A DNA stretch of 64,000 bases from Serratia microhaemolytica (GCF_004011885.1 NZ_SBEF01000010.1:1-64000); one strand, 5' to 3'; numbered from the stretch's first letter, positions 1 through 9,904 are shown. Made by a program: numbers and translations. Notes: generated from the sequence alone by a model not told the origin.

Positions 1-111
1 ATTAACTGTATGAATTTACTTCTACGAGTCACTCTTCAAGACTTCATTTATTTCGCCGCTTGCGCAGCGTGATAACGGCCTTGTGAGTGCCCACACAGAT
101 TGTCTGATAAA

Positions 112-124
112 TTGTTAAAGAGCG
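112..124 (-). promoter_or_regulatory. rrn boxA antitermination site
   Basis: The minus-strand sequence CGCTCTTTAACAA differs by one base from the E. coli rrn boxA TGCTCTTTAACAA. BoxA RNA is bound by NusB-NusE and makes polymerase resistant to Rho over untranslated rRNA. It lies at the expected place, downstream of P2 and upstream of the 16S processing stem. Confidence 0.88.
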
Positions 125-162
125 TTGAGTTCACCGGCTCGCCGGCTGGCTCGAGGTGGCGT

Positions 163-190
163 ATATTACGCTTTCCTCTTTCAGAGTCAA
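163..190 (-). promoter_or_regulatory. rRNA operon promoter P2
   Basis: On the minus strand there is a -35 TTGACT (185-190), a 16-bp spacer and a -10 TAATAT (163-168). Sequence and spacing resemble E. coli rrn P2. Confidence 0.85.
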
Positions 191-268
191 CCCCGTTTTT
201 CAGGTTTTTCTCTCGACTGACGGAACTTTTGCAAACTTGTTTTCTTGCTGCCCTGTCAGTGGATGCGC

Positions 269-320
269 ATTATAGGGACTGCAAAAAATGGCGCAAGTGT
301 TAAATGCAAAAAAAAAATCT
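269..320 (-). promoter_or_regulatory. rRNA operon promoter P1 with UP element
   Basis: On the minus strand there is a -35 TTGCGC (291-296), a 16-bp spacer and a perfect -10 TATAAT (269-274). A GC-rich discriminator GCGCATCC follows, as in stringently controlled E. coli rrn P1 promoters. An A/T-rich tract at about 300-320, just upstream of the -35, is a likely UP element for the alpha subunit. Fis sites would lie further upstream but I could not pick them out. Confidence 0.88.
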
Positions 321-817
321 GACTGCACAAATAACGACCTTTGGCGCAGCTATTGCATGATTTTAGACCAACTCAGTTGCATATTATATACAGCAATCCT
401 CGTACGCCCCCGCCACAATGTCACGAACATCGGGATAATTCATTTATAAGTTAATAAGTTGGATTTTCACTCCGAGTTGGAAGATACGTTTGCAAGATCG
501 ATATCGGTAATGCTAATACCCATGTTTGCTATGAGCATGTTTCTTCATAATGTCGATCTGTTCACAAAATGGAGACTCCATATCGACTTTAGCCATGCTA
601 ACCTTGCTGCTGAATCAGGCATCCTACATTGCAATCAATGCATTGAATACTAAATCAAAAAACCAACCTTTCTAATAAGGGGGGAATCCACTGTAGGTTG
701 ATTCTTGCACTAAGATCTAATCATAGGCTCAGGCGCTAACGTCACAACTTACGCTAGCACCTGTACTTTACTGAATTTCCAGATTATCGAAATAATGTAG
801 TGTCGCTGGGAAAGGTC
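321..817. other. Gene-poor region between the rrn promoters and clpB
   Basis: About 500 bases with no convincing gene. Short open frames on the plus strand show no recognisable protein. A clpB terminator candidate lies at 656-700; otherwise I see only A/T-rich DNA, part of which may serve as the upstream activating region of the rrn operon. Confidence 0.5.
656..700 (-). terminator. Possible terminator after clpB
   Basis: On the minus strand a CAACCT/AGGTTG stem (695-700 with 664-669), with a long loop, is followed by GTTTTTTG. The stem is short, so this is a weak call, but position and T-run fit the end of clpB. Confidence 0.35.
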
Positions 818-3391
818 CTACTGGCTCGCTACAATGCTACCATTCTCCACACCCAGTGTGACCAAACTGCCTGGAAGCAATTGTCCCGACAAAATTTGCT
901 GAGCCAATGGGTTCTCAATTTCCTGTTGGATCGCTCTTTTCAGTGGGCGTGCACCATATACTGGATCGTAACCAGCCTTACCCAACAGTTCCAGAGCTTC
1001 TTCGGTGATATGAATTTCATAACCTCGTTCCTCCAGACGCCGGTAAAGCCGCGCTAGCTGGATCTGGGCAATTTGCGCAATGTGTTGCACACCCAGTGGA
1101 TGAAATACCACCGTCTCATCGATTCGGTTGATAAATTCCGGTCTGAAATGATGACCAACCAACTCCATAACCGATTGTTTCATCTTACTGTAGTTAAGTT
1201 GACCAAACTGTTCTTGGATCATCGCAGAACCGAGATTTGAAGTCATGATGATGACCGTGTTACGAAAGTCGACGGTTCGCCCTTGGCCATCTGTCAGCCT
1301 TCCATCATCCAGCACTTGTAGCAAAATATTGAATACGTCAGGATGTGCTTTTTCGACTTCATCCAGCAGAATCACTGAATAAGGGCGACGACGCACTGCT
1401 TCAGTTAAATAGCCGCCTTCCTCATAGCCAACATAACCAGGGGGAGCACCTACCAGTCGTGATACCGAATGTTTTTCCATAAATTCTGACATGTCGATGC
1501 GCACCATGGCATCATCACTGTCGAATAAATAAGTTGCTAAGGCTTTACATAACTCTGTCTTTCCTACCCCAGTTGGTCCTAAGAACAGGAACGAACCAAT
1601 TGGACGTTGTGTATCAGAAAGCCCTGCCCGGCTACGCCGAATAGCATTCGCTACCGCATTGACCGCTTCGTCCTGCCCAATCACACGTGTATGCAATTGT
1701 TCCTCTAGACGTAGCAGTTTTTCACGCTCACCTTCCAACATTTTAGCCACTGGAATACCGGTCGCTTTGGCTAATACCTCGGCAATTTCTTCGTCAGTAA
1801 CCCGGTTACGCAGCAATTTCATAGCGCCGCCCTCAATCTGCGTCGCTGCCTGTAATCGCTTCTCCAGTTCAGGGATCTTGCCATATTGCAGTTCAGACAT
1901 ACGTGCAAGATCGCTGACTCTTCGTGCCTGTTCCAACGCCAGCTTTGCCTGTTCTAACTCTGCTTTGATGTGCTGCGTTCCAGACACTGCTGCTTTTTCA
2001 GCTTTCCACTCTTCTTCCAGTTCCGAGTATTCACGCTCTTTCTGTTTTAATTCATTCAACAGCATCTCCAGCCGTTTTTTACTGGCTTCATCTGATTCTT
2101 TGTTCAGTGCTTGCTGCTCTAGCTTCAATTGGATGATGCGACGTTCCAGCCGATCCAGTGATTCTGGTTTAGAATCCATTTGCATACGGATGCTGGAAGC
2201 AGCTTCGTCGATCAGATCTATGGCTTTATCTGGTAATTGACGGTCTGAAACGTAGCGATGTGACAGAGTCGCTGCTGCCACAATGGCCGGATCAGTAATC
2301 TGCACATGGTGATGTAACTCATAGCGCTCTTTCAATCCACGCAGGATAGCAATCGTATCTTCCACGCTAGGCTCTGCGACATAAACTTTTTGGAACCGGC
2401 GCTCCAAAGCCGCATCTTTTTCAATATACTGACGATACTCATTGAGCGTTGTTGCGCCGACGCAGTGTAATTCACCTCGCGCCAAAGCCGGCTTCAGCAT
2501 GTTACCTGCATCCATCGCACCATCCGCCTTGCCTGCACCAACCATGGTATGCAATTCATCGATAAACAGAATGATACTGCCTTCCTGTTTTGCCAGATCA
2601 TTGAGAACCGCTTTCAGGCGCTCTTCAAACTCTCCTCGATATTTAGCCCCAGCGATCAGTGCGCCCATATCGAGCGAAAGTACACGCTTATGTTTCAGTC
2701 CTTCGGGTACCTCACCATTGACGATACGCTGTGCCAACCCTTCAACAATCGCTGTTTTACCCACCCCCGGTTCACCAATCAGAACAGGATTATTTTTGGT
2801 GCGACGTTGTAACACTTGAATGGTTCTTCTGATCTCTTCATCACGACCAATCACCGGATCAAGTTTTCCCTGTTCGGCACGTTCAGTCAGGTCAATAGTG
2901 TATTTTTGTAGTGCCTGACGTTGATCTTCGGCACCCTGCTCATCAACTCGGCTACCACCACGCATTTGTTCAATTGCCTTAGTAATTTTCTCTACTGTAG
3001 CGCCCGCAGCCAGCAGCAGATCGGTTAGCGTTCCGCGATCTTCCAGTACCGCAAGCACAAATAATTCTGAGGAGATAAATTTATCTGAGCGTTTTTGTGC
3101 CAGTTTATCGCAGAGGTTGAGTACACGTACCAACTCCTGAGAAGGTTGAACATCACCGCCAGTACCTTCAACCTGCACTAGTCGTGCCAAGGCTCGATCG
3201 ATATCCGTTCGCACACGCCCTGCATCAATACCGGCGGCAGTTAACAATGGACGAACCGTGCCCCCTTCCTGAGTGAGCAGAGTGCTCATCAGATGCAATG
3301 GTTCAATGTATGGGTTGTCGCGCCCAAGTGCTAAAGATTGGGCATCGGCGAGGGCAAGCTGGAATTTGTTGGTAAGACGATCCAGACGCAT
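818..3391 (-). CDS. clpB: ClpB protein disaggregase (Hsp100 chaperone)
   Basis: Cytoplasmic AAA+ hexamer that threads aggregated proteins through its pore in cooperation with DnaK/DnaJ/GrpE. The product is 857 residues, the same as E. coli. In order it has the Clp N-domain (about 1-145), a first Walker A GEPGVGKT near 206-213, the long coiled-coil middle domain (about 410-520) that contacts DnaK, and a second Walker A GPTGVGKT near 605-612. The frame stays open seven codons further upstream, but I start at ATG 3391: it gives the conserved [10 protein letters not shown] terminus and follows GGAGG by a good distance. A sigma-32 promoter lies at 3430-3457. The gene normally upstream, yfiH, is decayed. 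Confidence 0.97.
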   Translation of the reverse strand: MRLDRLTNKFQLALADAQSLALGRDNPYIEPLHLMSTLLTQEGGTVRPLLTAAGIDAGRVRTDIDRALARLVQVEGTGGDVQPSQELVRVLNLCDKLAQKRSDKFISSELFVLAVLEDRGTLTDLLLAAGATVEKITKAIEQMRGGSRVDEQGAEDQRQALQKYTIDLTERAEQGKLDPVIGRDEEIRRTIQVLQRRTKNNPVLIGEPGVGKTAIVEGLAQRIVNGEVPEGLKHKRVLSLDMGALIAGAKYRGEFEERLKAVLNDLAKQEGSIILFIDELHTMVGAGKADGAMDAGNMLKPALARGELHCVGATTLNEYRQYIEKDAALERRFQKVYVAEPSVEDTIAILRGLKERYELHHHVQITDPAIVAAATLSHRYVSDRQLPDKAIDLIDEAASSIRMQMDSKPESLDRLERRIIQLKLEQQALNKESDEASKKRLEMLLNELKQKEREYSELEEEWKAEKAAVSGTQHIKAELEQAKLALEQARRVSDLARMSELQYGKIPELEKRLQAATQIEGGAMKLLRNRVTDEEIAEVLAKATGIPVAKMLEGEREKLLRLEEQLHTRVIGQDEAVNAVANAIRRSRAGLSDTQRPIGSFLFLGPTGVGKTELCKALATYLFDSDDAMVRIDMSEFMEKHSVSRLVGAPPGYVGYEEGGYLTEAVRRRPYSVILLDEVEKAHPDVFNILLQVLDDGRLTDGQGRTVDFRNTVIIMTSNLGSAMIQEQFGQLNYSKMKQSVMELVGHHFRPEFINRIDETVVFHPLGVQHIAQIAQIQLARLYRRLEERGYEIHITEEALELLGKAGYDPVYGARPLKRAIQQEIENPLAQQILSGQLLPGSLVTLGVENGSIVASQ

Positions 3392-3429
3392 AACACCTCC
3401 AGGTTGGGTCAAAATTGCTACTGGAGATT

Positions 3430-3457
3430 AAATGAGGTCAGACCTCAAATTTTCAAG
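3430..3457 (-). promoter_or_regulatory. Sigma-32 heat-shock promoter of clpB
   Basis: On the minus strand there is a -35 CTTGAAA (3451-3457), a 13-bp spacer and a -10 CCTCATTT (3430-3437), against the consensus CTTGAAA/CCCCATNT. A 15-bp palindrome, TGAGGTCAGACCTCA (3433-3447), overlaps the -10 and spacer. Confidence 0.82.
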
Positions 3458-3520
3458 GTTATCTCGACACCAATTCGCTGTGTGGTGTGATGCATCTGTG
3501 GATCGTCCTAGATCTGTAGG

Positions 3521-3722
3521 TTATATCACTCGGTACAAACTTGCCAGACATCCTGTAACTCTGTCATGCTAATAGAATAAAAATTGGCTAATTTGGGTGA
3601 TGTTCCCTCGTTAAAACTGGTGTTACTGCTTTTTTGCTTACCATACCGATGGAAAATCTGTGCTGCTGCTTTACCTCGCACCAGCAAGCAGCCAGATCGC
3701 TATGACTTCTATTGGCGTATTT
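3521..3722 (-). pseudogene. yfiH: Decayed remnant of yfiH (pgeF, laccase-domain protein)
   Basis: In E. coli yfiH sits between rluD and clpB and encodes a protein of about 243 residues. Only about 200 bases remain here. Reading the minus strand to the TAA at 3521-3523, the last codons give FLFY-stop-HDRVTGCLASLYRVI, which matches position by position the family C-terminus FFSYRRD..TGRMASLIWLI, including TG, AS and the terminal I, but has an internal stop where Arg is expected. Just after the rluD stop a stretch reading DLAACWCE is weakly like the family N-terminal GVAACSSTR. The catalytic centre is deleted. The C-terminal match is seen in the sequence; the N-terminal match is tentative. Family alignment is from memory. 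Confidence 0.7.
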
Positions 3723-4700
3723 TTAGCCGTCAAATTGGTGCTTAAACTCCTCCTTGTCGTCTTTGAGAGCTTGAATAAGATGCTGCATATCCTGCGGTAA
3801 AGGAGCCTGCCACTCCATCTGGATCCCACTAATCGGATGATAAAGCCGCAACATAGTGGCATGGAGCGCCTGGCGATCAAAACTACGCAGCATCGTGATC
3901 AACTGTTCACTGGCTCCCTTCGGAGGACGAGGACGTCCGCCATAGAGCGGGTCTCCCACAAGAGGATGGTTGATATGTGCCATATGTACTCGTATCTGAT
4001 GGGTTCGTCCGGTTTCCAACCGAAGCCGTAGTCGGGTATGAGCACGAAAATGTTCCATGATACGATAGTGGGTCACCGCCGGTTTACCCATTGGATGCAC
4101 CGCCATGTGCGTGCGCTTAGTTGCATGGCGAGCTATCGGTTCTTCTACACTACCACCACCAGTCATAGTACCAACCGCTACAGCCTCATACTCACGCGTG
4201 ATCTCTCGTGCCTGCAGCGCCTCAACCAGATGAGTTTGTGCCGGAACCGTTTTTGCTACCACCATAAGTCCAGTAGTGTCTTTGTCTAAACGATGGACAA
4301 TCCCTGCACGAGGCACATCTGCAATTGCTGGAAAATGGTGTAATAGCGCATTAAGTACCGTGCCATCGGGATTACCTGCTCCCGGATGTACCACCAGATC
4401 ACGTGGCTTATTGATTACCAGAATATCTTCATCTTCATACACTATATCTAACGCAATTTGCTGCGGTTGCCAGCGTATTTCTTCTTCTATCTGTGCCTCG
4501 ATGGTGATTATCTCCCCCCCTAACACCTTTTCTTTCGGCTTATCTATAATTTTGCTATTGACCTGTACCACGCCTTCGAGTATCCACTCTTTTAGGCGAG
4601 ATCTTGAATAATCAGGGAACAATTCAGCTAACGCCTGATCTAAACGTTGTCCAAGCTGAGTTTCAAGCACTGTTGCAGTAAGTTTCACTTGTTGTGGCAT
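3723..4700 (-). CDS. rluD: 23S rRNA pseudouridine synthase RluD
   Basis: Makes pseudouridines 1911, 1915 and 1917 in helix 69 of 23S rRNA, important for ribosome assembly and termination. The product is 325 residues with an N-terminal S4-like RNA-binding domain (about 15-80) and the RluA-family catalytic motif HRLDKDTTG near residue 137, whose Asp is the nucleophile. GRTHQIRVH lies further on. The frame extends 21 codons upstream, but the ATG at 4700 gives the conserved start MPQQVKLTATV. It is divergent from bamD across 132 bases and followed by the yfiH remnant. Confidence 0.96.
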   Translation of the reverse strand: MPQQVKLTATVLETQLGQRLDQALAELFPDYSRSRLKEWILEGVVQVNSKIIDKPKEKVLGGEIITIEAQIEEEIRWQPQQIALDIVYEDEDILVINKPRDLVVHPGAGNPDGTVLNALLHHFPAIADVPRAGIVHRLDKDTTGLMVVAKTVPAQTHLVEALQAREITREYEAVAVGTMTGGGSVEEPIARHATKRTHMAVHPMGKPAVTHYRIMEHFRAHTRLRLRLETGRTHQIRVHMAHINHPLVGDPLYGGRPRPPKGASEQLITMLRSFDRQALHATMLRLYHPISGIQMEWQAPLPQDMQHLIQALKDDKEEFKHQFDG

Positions 4701-4832
4701 ATGCTGTTTCTTCGTTAACTTTAGGTTTCCACGGCGCAGCCGTTTAATATAATGTGGTACCATAACTGGTCTTTTGTCGGGAGCTTAACAGGCAGTCTCC
4801 CGGAATAACACTCTGAGGATAATCAAAACGTC

Positions 4833-5564
4833 ATGACGCGTATGAAACATCTGGTGGCAGTGGCCACACTAAGCCTGGTTTTAGCAGGCTGCTCCTCATC
4901 TCAAGATGCGACTTCCGACAGCCCACCGGCAGAAGTCTATGCAAGCGCACAGGAAAAACTGCAGGACGGTAACTTTAAAGGAGCAATTACTCTGCTCGAA
5001 AAGTTAGATAGTCGTTATCCTTTTGGCCCTTACTCCCAGCAAGTGCAATTAGATCTTATCTATGCTTACTACAAGTCCGCCGATTTGCCACTAGCACGTG
5101 CCTCGATTGATCGCTTTATGCGTCTTAACCCAACCCATCCTAACATTGATTACGTTATCTATATGCGTGGCGTAACCGATATGGCACTGGACGATAGCGC
5201 ACTACAAAGCTTGTTTGGTATTGATCGTTCCGATCGCGACCCACTGCAGGCTCATGAGGCGTTTCGTGACTTTAGCCTTTTAATTCAACAGTACCCAAAT
5301 AGCCAATATGCTCCAGATGCACATAAGCGTCTTATCGCACTGAAAGAGCGTTTGGCAAAGTATGAGCTTTCCGTTGCACAATACTACACTAAACGTGGTG
5401 CTTACGTTGCAGTAGTTAACCGTGTTGAGCAAATGATGAGTGAGTTTCCTGATACCCAAGCCACGCGTGATGCATTACCGTTGATGGAAAATGCCTATCG
5501 TCAGTTAGCGTTAGAAACACAAGCTGATAAAGTCGCCAAAATTATCGCTGCCAATCCTAATTAA
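4833..5564 (+). CDS. bamD: BamD, outer membrane assembly lipoprotein
   Basis: Essential lipoprotein of the BAM complex that folds beta-barrel proteins into the outer membrane. A lipoprotein signal peptide ends in the lipobox LAGC with Cys20 as the lipidated residue. The body of the 243-residue product is built of TPR-like helical repeats, with conserved [10 protein letters not shown] and [10 protein letters not shown] stretches that scaffold BamA and BamC/E. It is divergent from rluD; a hairpin at 5584-5609 follows. bamE lies in the same window at 36761. Confidence 0.97.
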   Translation: MTRMKHLVAVATLSLVLAGCSSSQDATSDSPPAEVYASAQEKLQDGNFKGAITLLEKLDSRYPFGPYSQQVQLDLIYAYYKSADLPLARASIDRFMRLNPTHPNIDYVIYMRGVTDMALDDSALQSLFGIDRSDRDPLQAHEAFRDFSLLIQQYPNSQYAPDAHKRLIALKERLAKYELSVAQYYTKRGAYVAVVNRVEQMMSEFPDTQATRDALPLMENAYRQLALETQADKVAKIIAANPN

Positions 5565-5583
5565 TCCCCGGCCTGTCTGAGTG

Positions 5584-5609
5584 AAAGCGGCAACAAAAAT
5601 TGCCGCTTT
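5584..5609 (+). terminator. Hairpin after bamD
   Basis: Perfect 10-bp arms AAAGCGGCAA/TTGCCGCTTT with a short A-rich loop, 20 bases after the bamD stop. There is only a short T-run within the 3' arm, so efficiency is uncertain. Confidence 0.6.
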
Positions 5610-5823
5610 GATGCTCTTCAACGATTTTCGTCGAGTTGCTCACAGATTCTATTTCTCCTTCATGTTAAAGCAAAAAGTCATGACCTTCGTCACACCTTTT
5701 CGCGCCAAGACGTATATGCTGAAACTGTGTCTTGATGATGACGAGGAAAGCGAACCTCGCTACGTTCAATAATTAGCGTCATCTAGGCATATCCTGGACA
5801 GTCAAGCTAGAGAGGTAAGTTAT

Positions 5824-6153
5824 ATGACAATCAGTATTACTAGCAAACACATGGATATCACTCCTGCCATCCGTGGTCATGTCAAAGACCGTCTCGCGAA
5901 ACTAGAGAAGTGGCAGGTTCATCTGATTAACCCGCATATTGTTTTATCTAAACAGCCACAAGGATTTGCTGCTGATGCCACAATTACCACACCTAATGGT
6001 CCATTGTTAGCCAGTGCCAAACACGATGACATGTACGCAGCCGTTAACGACCTGATGGTCAAGCTTGAGCGCCAACTGAATAAGGTACAGCATAAGGGTG
6101 AGGCTCGTCGTGCATACTTTAGTGTGAAAGACTTGGTTCCCAAAGAGGGATAA
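5824..6153 (+). CDS. raiA: Ribosome-associated inhibitor RaiA (YfiA/pY)
   Basis: Cold-shock and stationary-phase factor of the HPF/YfiA family that binds between the A and P sites of the 30S subunit, stabilising idle 70S ribosomes and opposing 100S dimers. The 109-residue product matches E. coli RaiA nearly throughout: [28 protein letters not shown] and HKGEARR near the C-terminus. The acidic tail of E. coli RaiA is almost absent, the protein ending VPKEG. AGAGAGG precedes the start. It stands between bamD and the pheA leader as in E. coli. Confidence 0.95.
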   Translation: MTISITSKHMDITPAIRGHVKDRLAKLEKWQVHLINPHIVLSKQPQGFAADATITTPNGPLLASAKHDDMYAAVNDLMVKLERQLNKVQHKGEARRAYFSVKDLVPKEG

Positions 6154-6209
6154 AAATCAGTTGACTGAACTCATGTGTGAAGTGTGTTGGCGATCTTCAA
6201 GTTTTTTTG

Positions 6210-6238
6210 TTGACAGCGAGAAAAGCTAACGGTTACTT
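6210..6238 (+). promoter_or_regulatory. pheL-pheA promoter
   Basis: A perfect -35 TTGACA (6210-6215), a 17-bp spacer and a -10 TTACTT (6233-6238) lie 40 bases before the leader peptide start. Confidence 0.7.
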
Positions 6239-6277
6239 TAGCAGCGAGCATCTCACCTTCACACTCTTTGGATAGAT

Positions 6278-6343
6278 ATGGAACTTATGCTGTTCACATT
6301 TGCACCATTTTTTCCCCTCCATGACTCGGGAGGTGTGCTGTGA
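6278..6343 (+). CDS. pheL: Phe leader peptide (PheL-like), 21 codons
   Basis: Short open frame reading MELMLFTFAPFFPLHDSGGVL between the promoter and the attenuator hairpin of pheA. It holds four Phe codons including a Phe-Phe pair. E. coli PheL has seven Phe in 15 residues, so this version is longer and poorer in Phe. The DNA around TTTTTTCCC...GGGAGG aligns with the E. coli leader, but the frame there ends at a TGA just after the Phe run. That the frame is translated is inferred from position and the neighbouring RNA hairpins. Confidence 0.6.
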   Translation: MELMLFTFAPFFPLHDSGGVL

Positions 6344-6402
6344 TGTCAGCAAGTTGTTGCCAAGAGCAACCATGAAGCCTCCTAACACAGGAGGCTTTTT
6401 TT
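6320..6402 (+). promoter_or_regulatory. pheA attenuator
   Basis: The terminator hairpin has arms AGCCTCCT (6376-6383) and AGGAGGCT (6389-6396) followed by seven T. An upstream GGGAGG segment (about 6328-6333), in or next to the leader frame, can pair either with CCCCTCC before it or with the 5' terminator arm GCCTCC. This gives the usual antiterminator alternative sensed by ribosome stalling on Phe codons. Confidence 0.8.
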
Positions 6403-6492
6403 ATCGCTACAGCCACATGAGCGGAGTCAGCAGATACTGCTACAACTGCTTTAACCTGATTGGACTTATGTAAAACAAAAGGCTACGTTGAT

Positions 6493-7650
6493 ATGACTGA
6501 TAACCCGTTACTCGCGCTACGTGAACGTATCAGCGCACTGGATATAAAGTTGTTGGCTCTACTGGCTGAGCGCCGTCAACTGGCAATTGAGATCGGACAG
6601 AGCAAACTGAACTCACATCGACCGATTCGTGATAAAGAACGTGAGCGAGATTTGCTGAATACACTGATCAATGCGGCAAAACCCTACGATCTTGATGGTT
6701 TCTATATTACACGCTTGTTCCAGTTGATCATTGAAGACTCGGTTCTCACTCAACAAACGTTACTGCAACATCAACTCAATCAGATCAGTCAACACTCTGC
6801 GCGCATTGCCTTTCTAGGCCCTAAAGGCTCCTATTCTCACTTAGCGGCACGGCAATATGCTGCCCGTCATTTTGAGCAGTTAATCGAGTGTGGATGCCAA
6901 AAATTCGCAGACATCTTTACCCAGGTAGAAACCGGGCAAGCCGATTACGCCATGTTGCCGATCGAAAATACCAGTTCAGGTTCCATCAATGAGGTCTATG
7001 ATTTGCTGCAACACACCTCACTGGCTATTGTCGGTGAGTTAAGTTTACCAATTGATCACTGCTTACTTGCTAGCACTGATTGTGACCTTGCTGATATCGA
7101 AATCGTCTACAGTCATCCTCAACCTTTCCAGCAATGCAGCCAATTTATTCAACGCTTTCCACATTGGAAGTTGGAATTCTGTGAAAGTACCGCTGCAGCG
7201 ATGGAAAAAGTGGCCAAACTCGGTTCAACCAAGGTGGCTGCTCTAGGAAGTGAAGCAGGGGGAGCGCTGTACAACCTACAGGTTATTGAGCGTCATTTAG
7301 CCAATCAACAGCAAAATATCACCCGCTTTATTGTCTTGGCGCGTAAAGCACTGGAAGTCTCTGAGCAAGTACCCGCCAAAACCACTTTAATCATGGCTAC
7401 TGGTCAACAATCCGGTGCTTTAGTCGAGGCGCTATTGGTGTTACGCGAACATGGCGTCATTATGACGAAATTGGAGTCGCGCCCAATTCACGGCAATCCC
7501 TGGGAAGAGATGTTCTACATCGATCTACAAGCCAATTTACGCTCACAGGCGATGCAGCAGGCACTGAAAGATCTGGCCGCAATTACCCGTTCATTAAAAG
7601 TTCTTGGTTGCTACCCTAGTGAAAATATTGTACCGGTGAATCCAGCCTAG
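6493..7650 (+). CDS. pheA: Bifunctional chorismate mutase/prephenate dehydratase
   Basis: Converts chorismate to prephenate and then phenylpyruvate, the committed route to phenylalanine. The 385-residue product has an AroQ-type chorismate mutase domain (about 1-95, with LLALLAERR and [10 protein letters not shown]), a prephenate dehydratase domain starting at [12 protein letters not shown] (about 104), and a C-terminal ACT regulatory domain containing [15 protein letters not shown], the Phe-binding motif. The open frame begins 11 codons earlier, but ATG 6493 gives the conserved [17 protein letters not shown]. It is controlled by the attenuator just upstream and convergent with tyrA. Confidence 0.97.
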   Translation: MTDNPLLALRERISALDIKLLALLAERRQLAIEIGQSKLNSHRPIRDKERERDLLNTLINAAKPYDLDGFYITRLFQLIIEDSVLTQQTLLQHQLNQISQHSARIAFLGPKGSYSHLAARQYAARHFEQLIECGCQKFADIFTQVETGQADYAMLPIENTSSGSINEVYDLLQHTSLAIVGELSLPIDHCLLASTDCDLADIEIVYSHPQPFQQCSQFIQRFPHWKLEFCESTAAAMEKVAKLGSTKVAALGSEAGGALYNLQVIERHLANQQQNITRFIVLARKALEVSEQVPAKTTLIMATGQQSGALVEALLVLREHGVIMTKLESRPIHGNPWEEMFYIDLQANLRSQAMQQALKDLAAITRSLKVLGCYPSENIVPVNPA

Positions 7651-7652
7651 CC

Positions 7653-7701
7653 AGGCTGGCTGTCGGCGCTGGAGTTGGCCAGTGCCAATCCCAGCCAGCC
7701 T
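7653..7701. terminator. Possible bidirectional terminator between pheA and tyrA
   Basis: Arms AGGCTGGCTG (7653-7662) and CAGCCAGCCT (7692-7701) form a 10-bp stem with a long loop between the convergent pheA and tyrA stop codons. No clear T-run on either side. Confidence 0.5.
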
Positions 7702-7705
7702 TCAT

Positions 7706-8824
7706 CTAACGATTATCGTTCGCTTGGCGCAGTAGTGTACGACTCTCTAACAAGAAACGCTGAGCATAATCACCAAACCACTGACCTACCTGCTGAAAAC
7801 GTTGTATAAACTCCTTTTTATTCGAGCAATCAAGCAGTTTGATTGCTTCACCCAAACAACGGTAATAGCGCTTGATCAGTTGGATGTTGTCATCTGAAGA
7901 CATAATAATATCCGCATACAACTGTGCATCCTGAGCGAACAAACGTCCCACCATTGCCAGTTCTAGCCGATAAATAGGTGAAGAGAGTGCCAATAGTTGC
8001 TCCAGTTGCACTTTTTCCTGTGTTAAGTGCAGTCCATAGGCAAAAGTAGTAAAGTGACGCAATGCTTGGATGAAGGCCATGTTCTGGTCATGTTCAGCCG
8101 CATCAATACGGTGTAACCTCACACCCCAGACTTGTAACTGCTGCAAAAACCACTGGTACGCCTCCGGCTGACGCCCATCACAGTAGACCACTACCTGCTT
8201 TGCCACACTGCCTACATCAGGGCCAAACATAGGATGTAAGCCCACTACTGGGCCACTGTGCACCGCTAGCATTGCCTGTAATGGTTCTCTCTTCACCGAG
8301 GCGAGATCAAGTAAAATACAATCTGCTGGCAGAGGCGGGAGTTGGTGGATCACCTGTTGTGTGACATGGATCGGGACACTAATAATTACCATTCCTGCGT
8401 TCGCCAACAACGCGTCGGCTTGTCCCCAATCTTCTGGCTCTAACACGTTAACTTGATAACCAGAGAGTTGGAGTAACCGACCAAACAGGCGCCCCATCTG
8501 CCCATTGCCACCAATAATCACAACGGGACGCAGTTCTGGGCAAAGAGTTTTAAACCCTTTGTCATTCTCGCTGGTATAGGATTCGCGCATAATGCGGCGT
8601 AATACATCCTCGATCAGATCTGGCGGCACGCCGAGCTGTTCAGCTTCTTGACGACGCGACGCCAGCATCACTGCTTCCCGTTCAGGAACATAAACCGGCA
8701 GACCATGACGGCTTTTCACTTCCCCAACTTCAGCAACCAGCGTCAAGCGTTTCGCCAGCAACGCCAGTAATGCCTTGTCCACTTCATCGATTTGATCACG
8801 TAATGCGCTCAGCTCTGCCACCAT
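7706..8824 (-). CDS. tyrA: Bifunctional chorismate mutase/prephenate dehydrogenase
   Basis: Makes 4-hydroxyphenylpyruvate from chorismate via prephenate, using NAD, for tyrosine synthesis. The 372-residue product has an N-terminal AroQ mutase domain (about 1-90, with [19 protein letters not shown]) and a dehydrogenase domain with the NAD-binding glycine motif [14 protein letters not shown] near 102-115 and the conserved GLHPMFGPD. It matches E. coli TyrA end to end. It lies three bases downstream of aroF, forming the tyrosine-regulated aroF-tyrA operon. Confidence 0.97.
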   Translation of the reverse strand: MVAELSALRDQIDEVDKALLALLAKRLTLVAEVGEVKSRHGLPVYVPEREAVMLASRRQEAEQLGVPPDLIEDVLRRIMRESYTSENDKGFKTLCPELRPVVIIGGNGQMGRLFGRLLQLSGYQVNVLEPEDWGQADALLANAGMVIISVPIHVTQQVIHQLPPLPADCILLDLASVKREPLQAMLAVHSGPVVGLHPMFGPDVGSVAKQVVVYCDGRQPEAYQWFLQQLQVWGVRLHRIDAAEHDQNMAFIQALRHFTTFAYGLHLTQEKVQLEQLLALSSPIYRLELAMVGRLFAQDAQLYADIIMSSDDNIQLIKRYYRCLGEAIKLLDCSNKKEFIQRFQQVGQWFGDYAQRFLLESRTLLRQANDNR

Positions 8825-8827
8825 AAC

Positions 8828-9904
8828 TTACCTATCTCCAATACGTGCCATTAATGCTGTACCAATTTCTTGATGAATTTGGCGCAGTAGTGTTTCTGTA
8901 CTTTCCCAACTGATACAAGCATCTGTCACTGAAACACCATGGCGCATGGCTGCACGTGGCTGCTCAGAAGACTGACTCCCTTCATGCAGATTACTCTCCA
9001 GCATAATACCGGTAATAGAACGATTACCTTCCTGGATCTGCGCTACCACCACCGCTGCTACGTTCGGTTGTAAGCGATAGTCTTTATTAGAATTACCGTG
9101 GCTACAGTCTATCATCAGGGAAGGTATTAACCCTGCTTTTTGCATCTGCTGTTCACAAGCTTGCACATGCTCAGCATCATAGTTAGGTGTTTTGCCTCCA
9201 CGTAAAATCACATGGCCATCTGGATTACCTTGTGTCTGTAACAAACAAACCTGCCCAGCCTGATTGATGCCGACAAATCTATGTGGCATTGCCGCAGCTC
9301 GCATTGCATTAATTGCTGTTGTTAAACTACCATCTGTGCCGTTTTTAAATCCCACTGGCATAGAGAGCCCAGAAGCCATCTCGCGGTGTGTTTGTGACTC
9401 CGTAGTACGCGCACCAATTGCAGACCAACTGAATAGATCACCTAAATATTGTGGGCTATTCGGATCCAACGCTTCTGTTGCCAACGGCAGTCCAATTTCA
9501 ACCAGATCCAATAACAGCCGGCGTGCAATGTGTAGACCCGCTTCAACATCAAAAGAGCCGTCCATGTGAGGATCATTAATTAACCCTTTCCACCCCACTG
9601 TCGTTCTTGGTTTTTCAAAATAGACTCGCATTACAATGTAGAGTTGATCACTTAGCTCAGTCGCCAATGCCTGCAAACGCCGTGCATACTCCAGTGCTGC
9701 ATCAGGATCATGAATCGAACAAGGGCCACACACCACTAGCAAGCGGTGATCCTGCTTTTTGATAATATTGGCAATCGATTGACGTGCAGTAGCGATTTGA
9801 GCAGCATGACCTTGGTCAAGTGGATACTCCTTTTTTAACTCTTCCGGAGTAATCAAAACCTGCTCTGCACTGATATGTACATTATTGAGTACGTCTTTCT
9901 GCAT
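8828..9904 (-). CDS. aroF: Tyr-sensitive DAHP synthase
   Basis: First step of the shikimate pathway, condensing phosphoenolpyruvate and erythrose 4-phosphate. At 358 residues it is a class I enzyme and closest to the Tyr-inhibited AroF isoform: it starts MQKDVLNNVHI like E. coli AroF and lies directly before tyrA. Conserved stretches include VVCGPCSIHDP with a metal-ligand Cys (near 60), KPRTTVGWKGLINDP, GARTTESQTHREMASG and DCSHGNSNKD. Upstream DNA carries TyrR-like half sites, which fits TyrR repression. Confidence 0.97.
   Translation of the reverse strand: MQKDVLNNVHISAEQVLITPEELKKEYPLDQGHAAQIATARQSIANIIKKQDHRLLVVCGPCSIHDPDAALEYARRLQALATELSDQLYIVMRVYFEKPRTTVGWKGLINDPHMDGSFDVEAGLHIARRLLLDLVEIGLPLATEALDPNSPQYLGDLFSWSAIGARTTESQTHREMASGLSMPVGFKNGTDGSLTTAINAMRAAAMPHRFVGINQAGQVCLLQTQGNPDGHVILRGGKTPNYDAEHVQACEQQMQKAGLIPSLMIDCSHGNSNKDYRLQPNVAAVVVAQIQEGNRSITGIMLESNLHEGSQSSEQPRAAMRHGVSVTDACISWESTETLLRQIHQEIGTALMARIGDR

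Larger units (their letters stand above)
1..262 (-). ncRNA. 5' leader of an rRNA operon (16S gene off the left edge)
   Basis: Read on the minus strand, this is the transcribed leader of an enterobacterial rrn operon. The boxA antitermination element (CGCTCTTTAACAA, 112-124) is followed by the conserved stretch containing CTGTGTGGGCACT (about 86-98), the leader part that pairs in RNase III processing. The 16S gene should begin just left of position 1 but is not in the window. clpB directly upstream in the same orientation matches the E. coli clpB-rrnG arrangement. Confidence 0.9.

Noticed and set aside
321-817. tRNA or small RNA gene upstream of the rrn operon
   Set aside because: No cloverleaf, no CCA end and no promoter-terminator pair found.
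5581-5772. 63-codon open frame after bamD
   Set aside because: It starts inside the bamD hairpin, lacks a ribosome site and resembles no protein.
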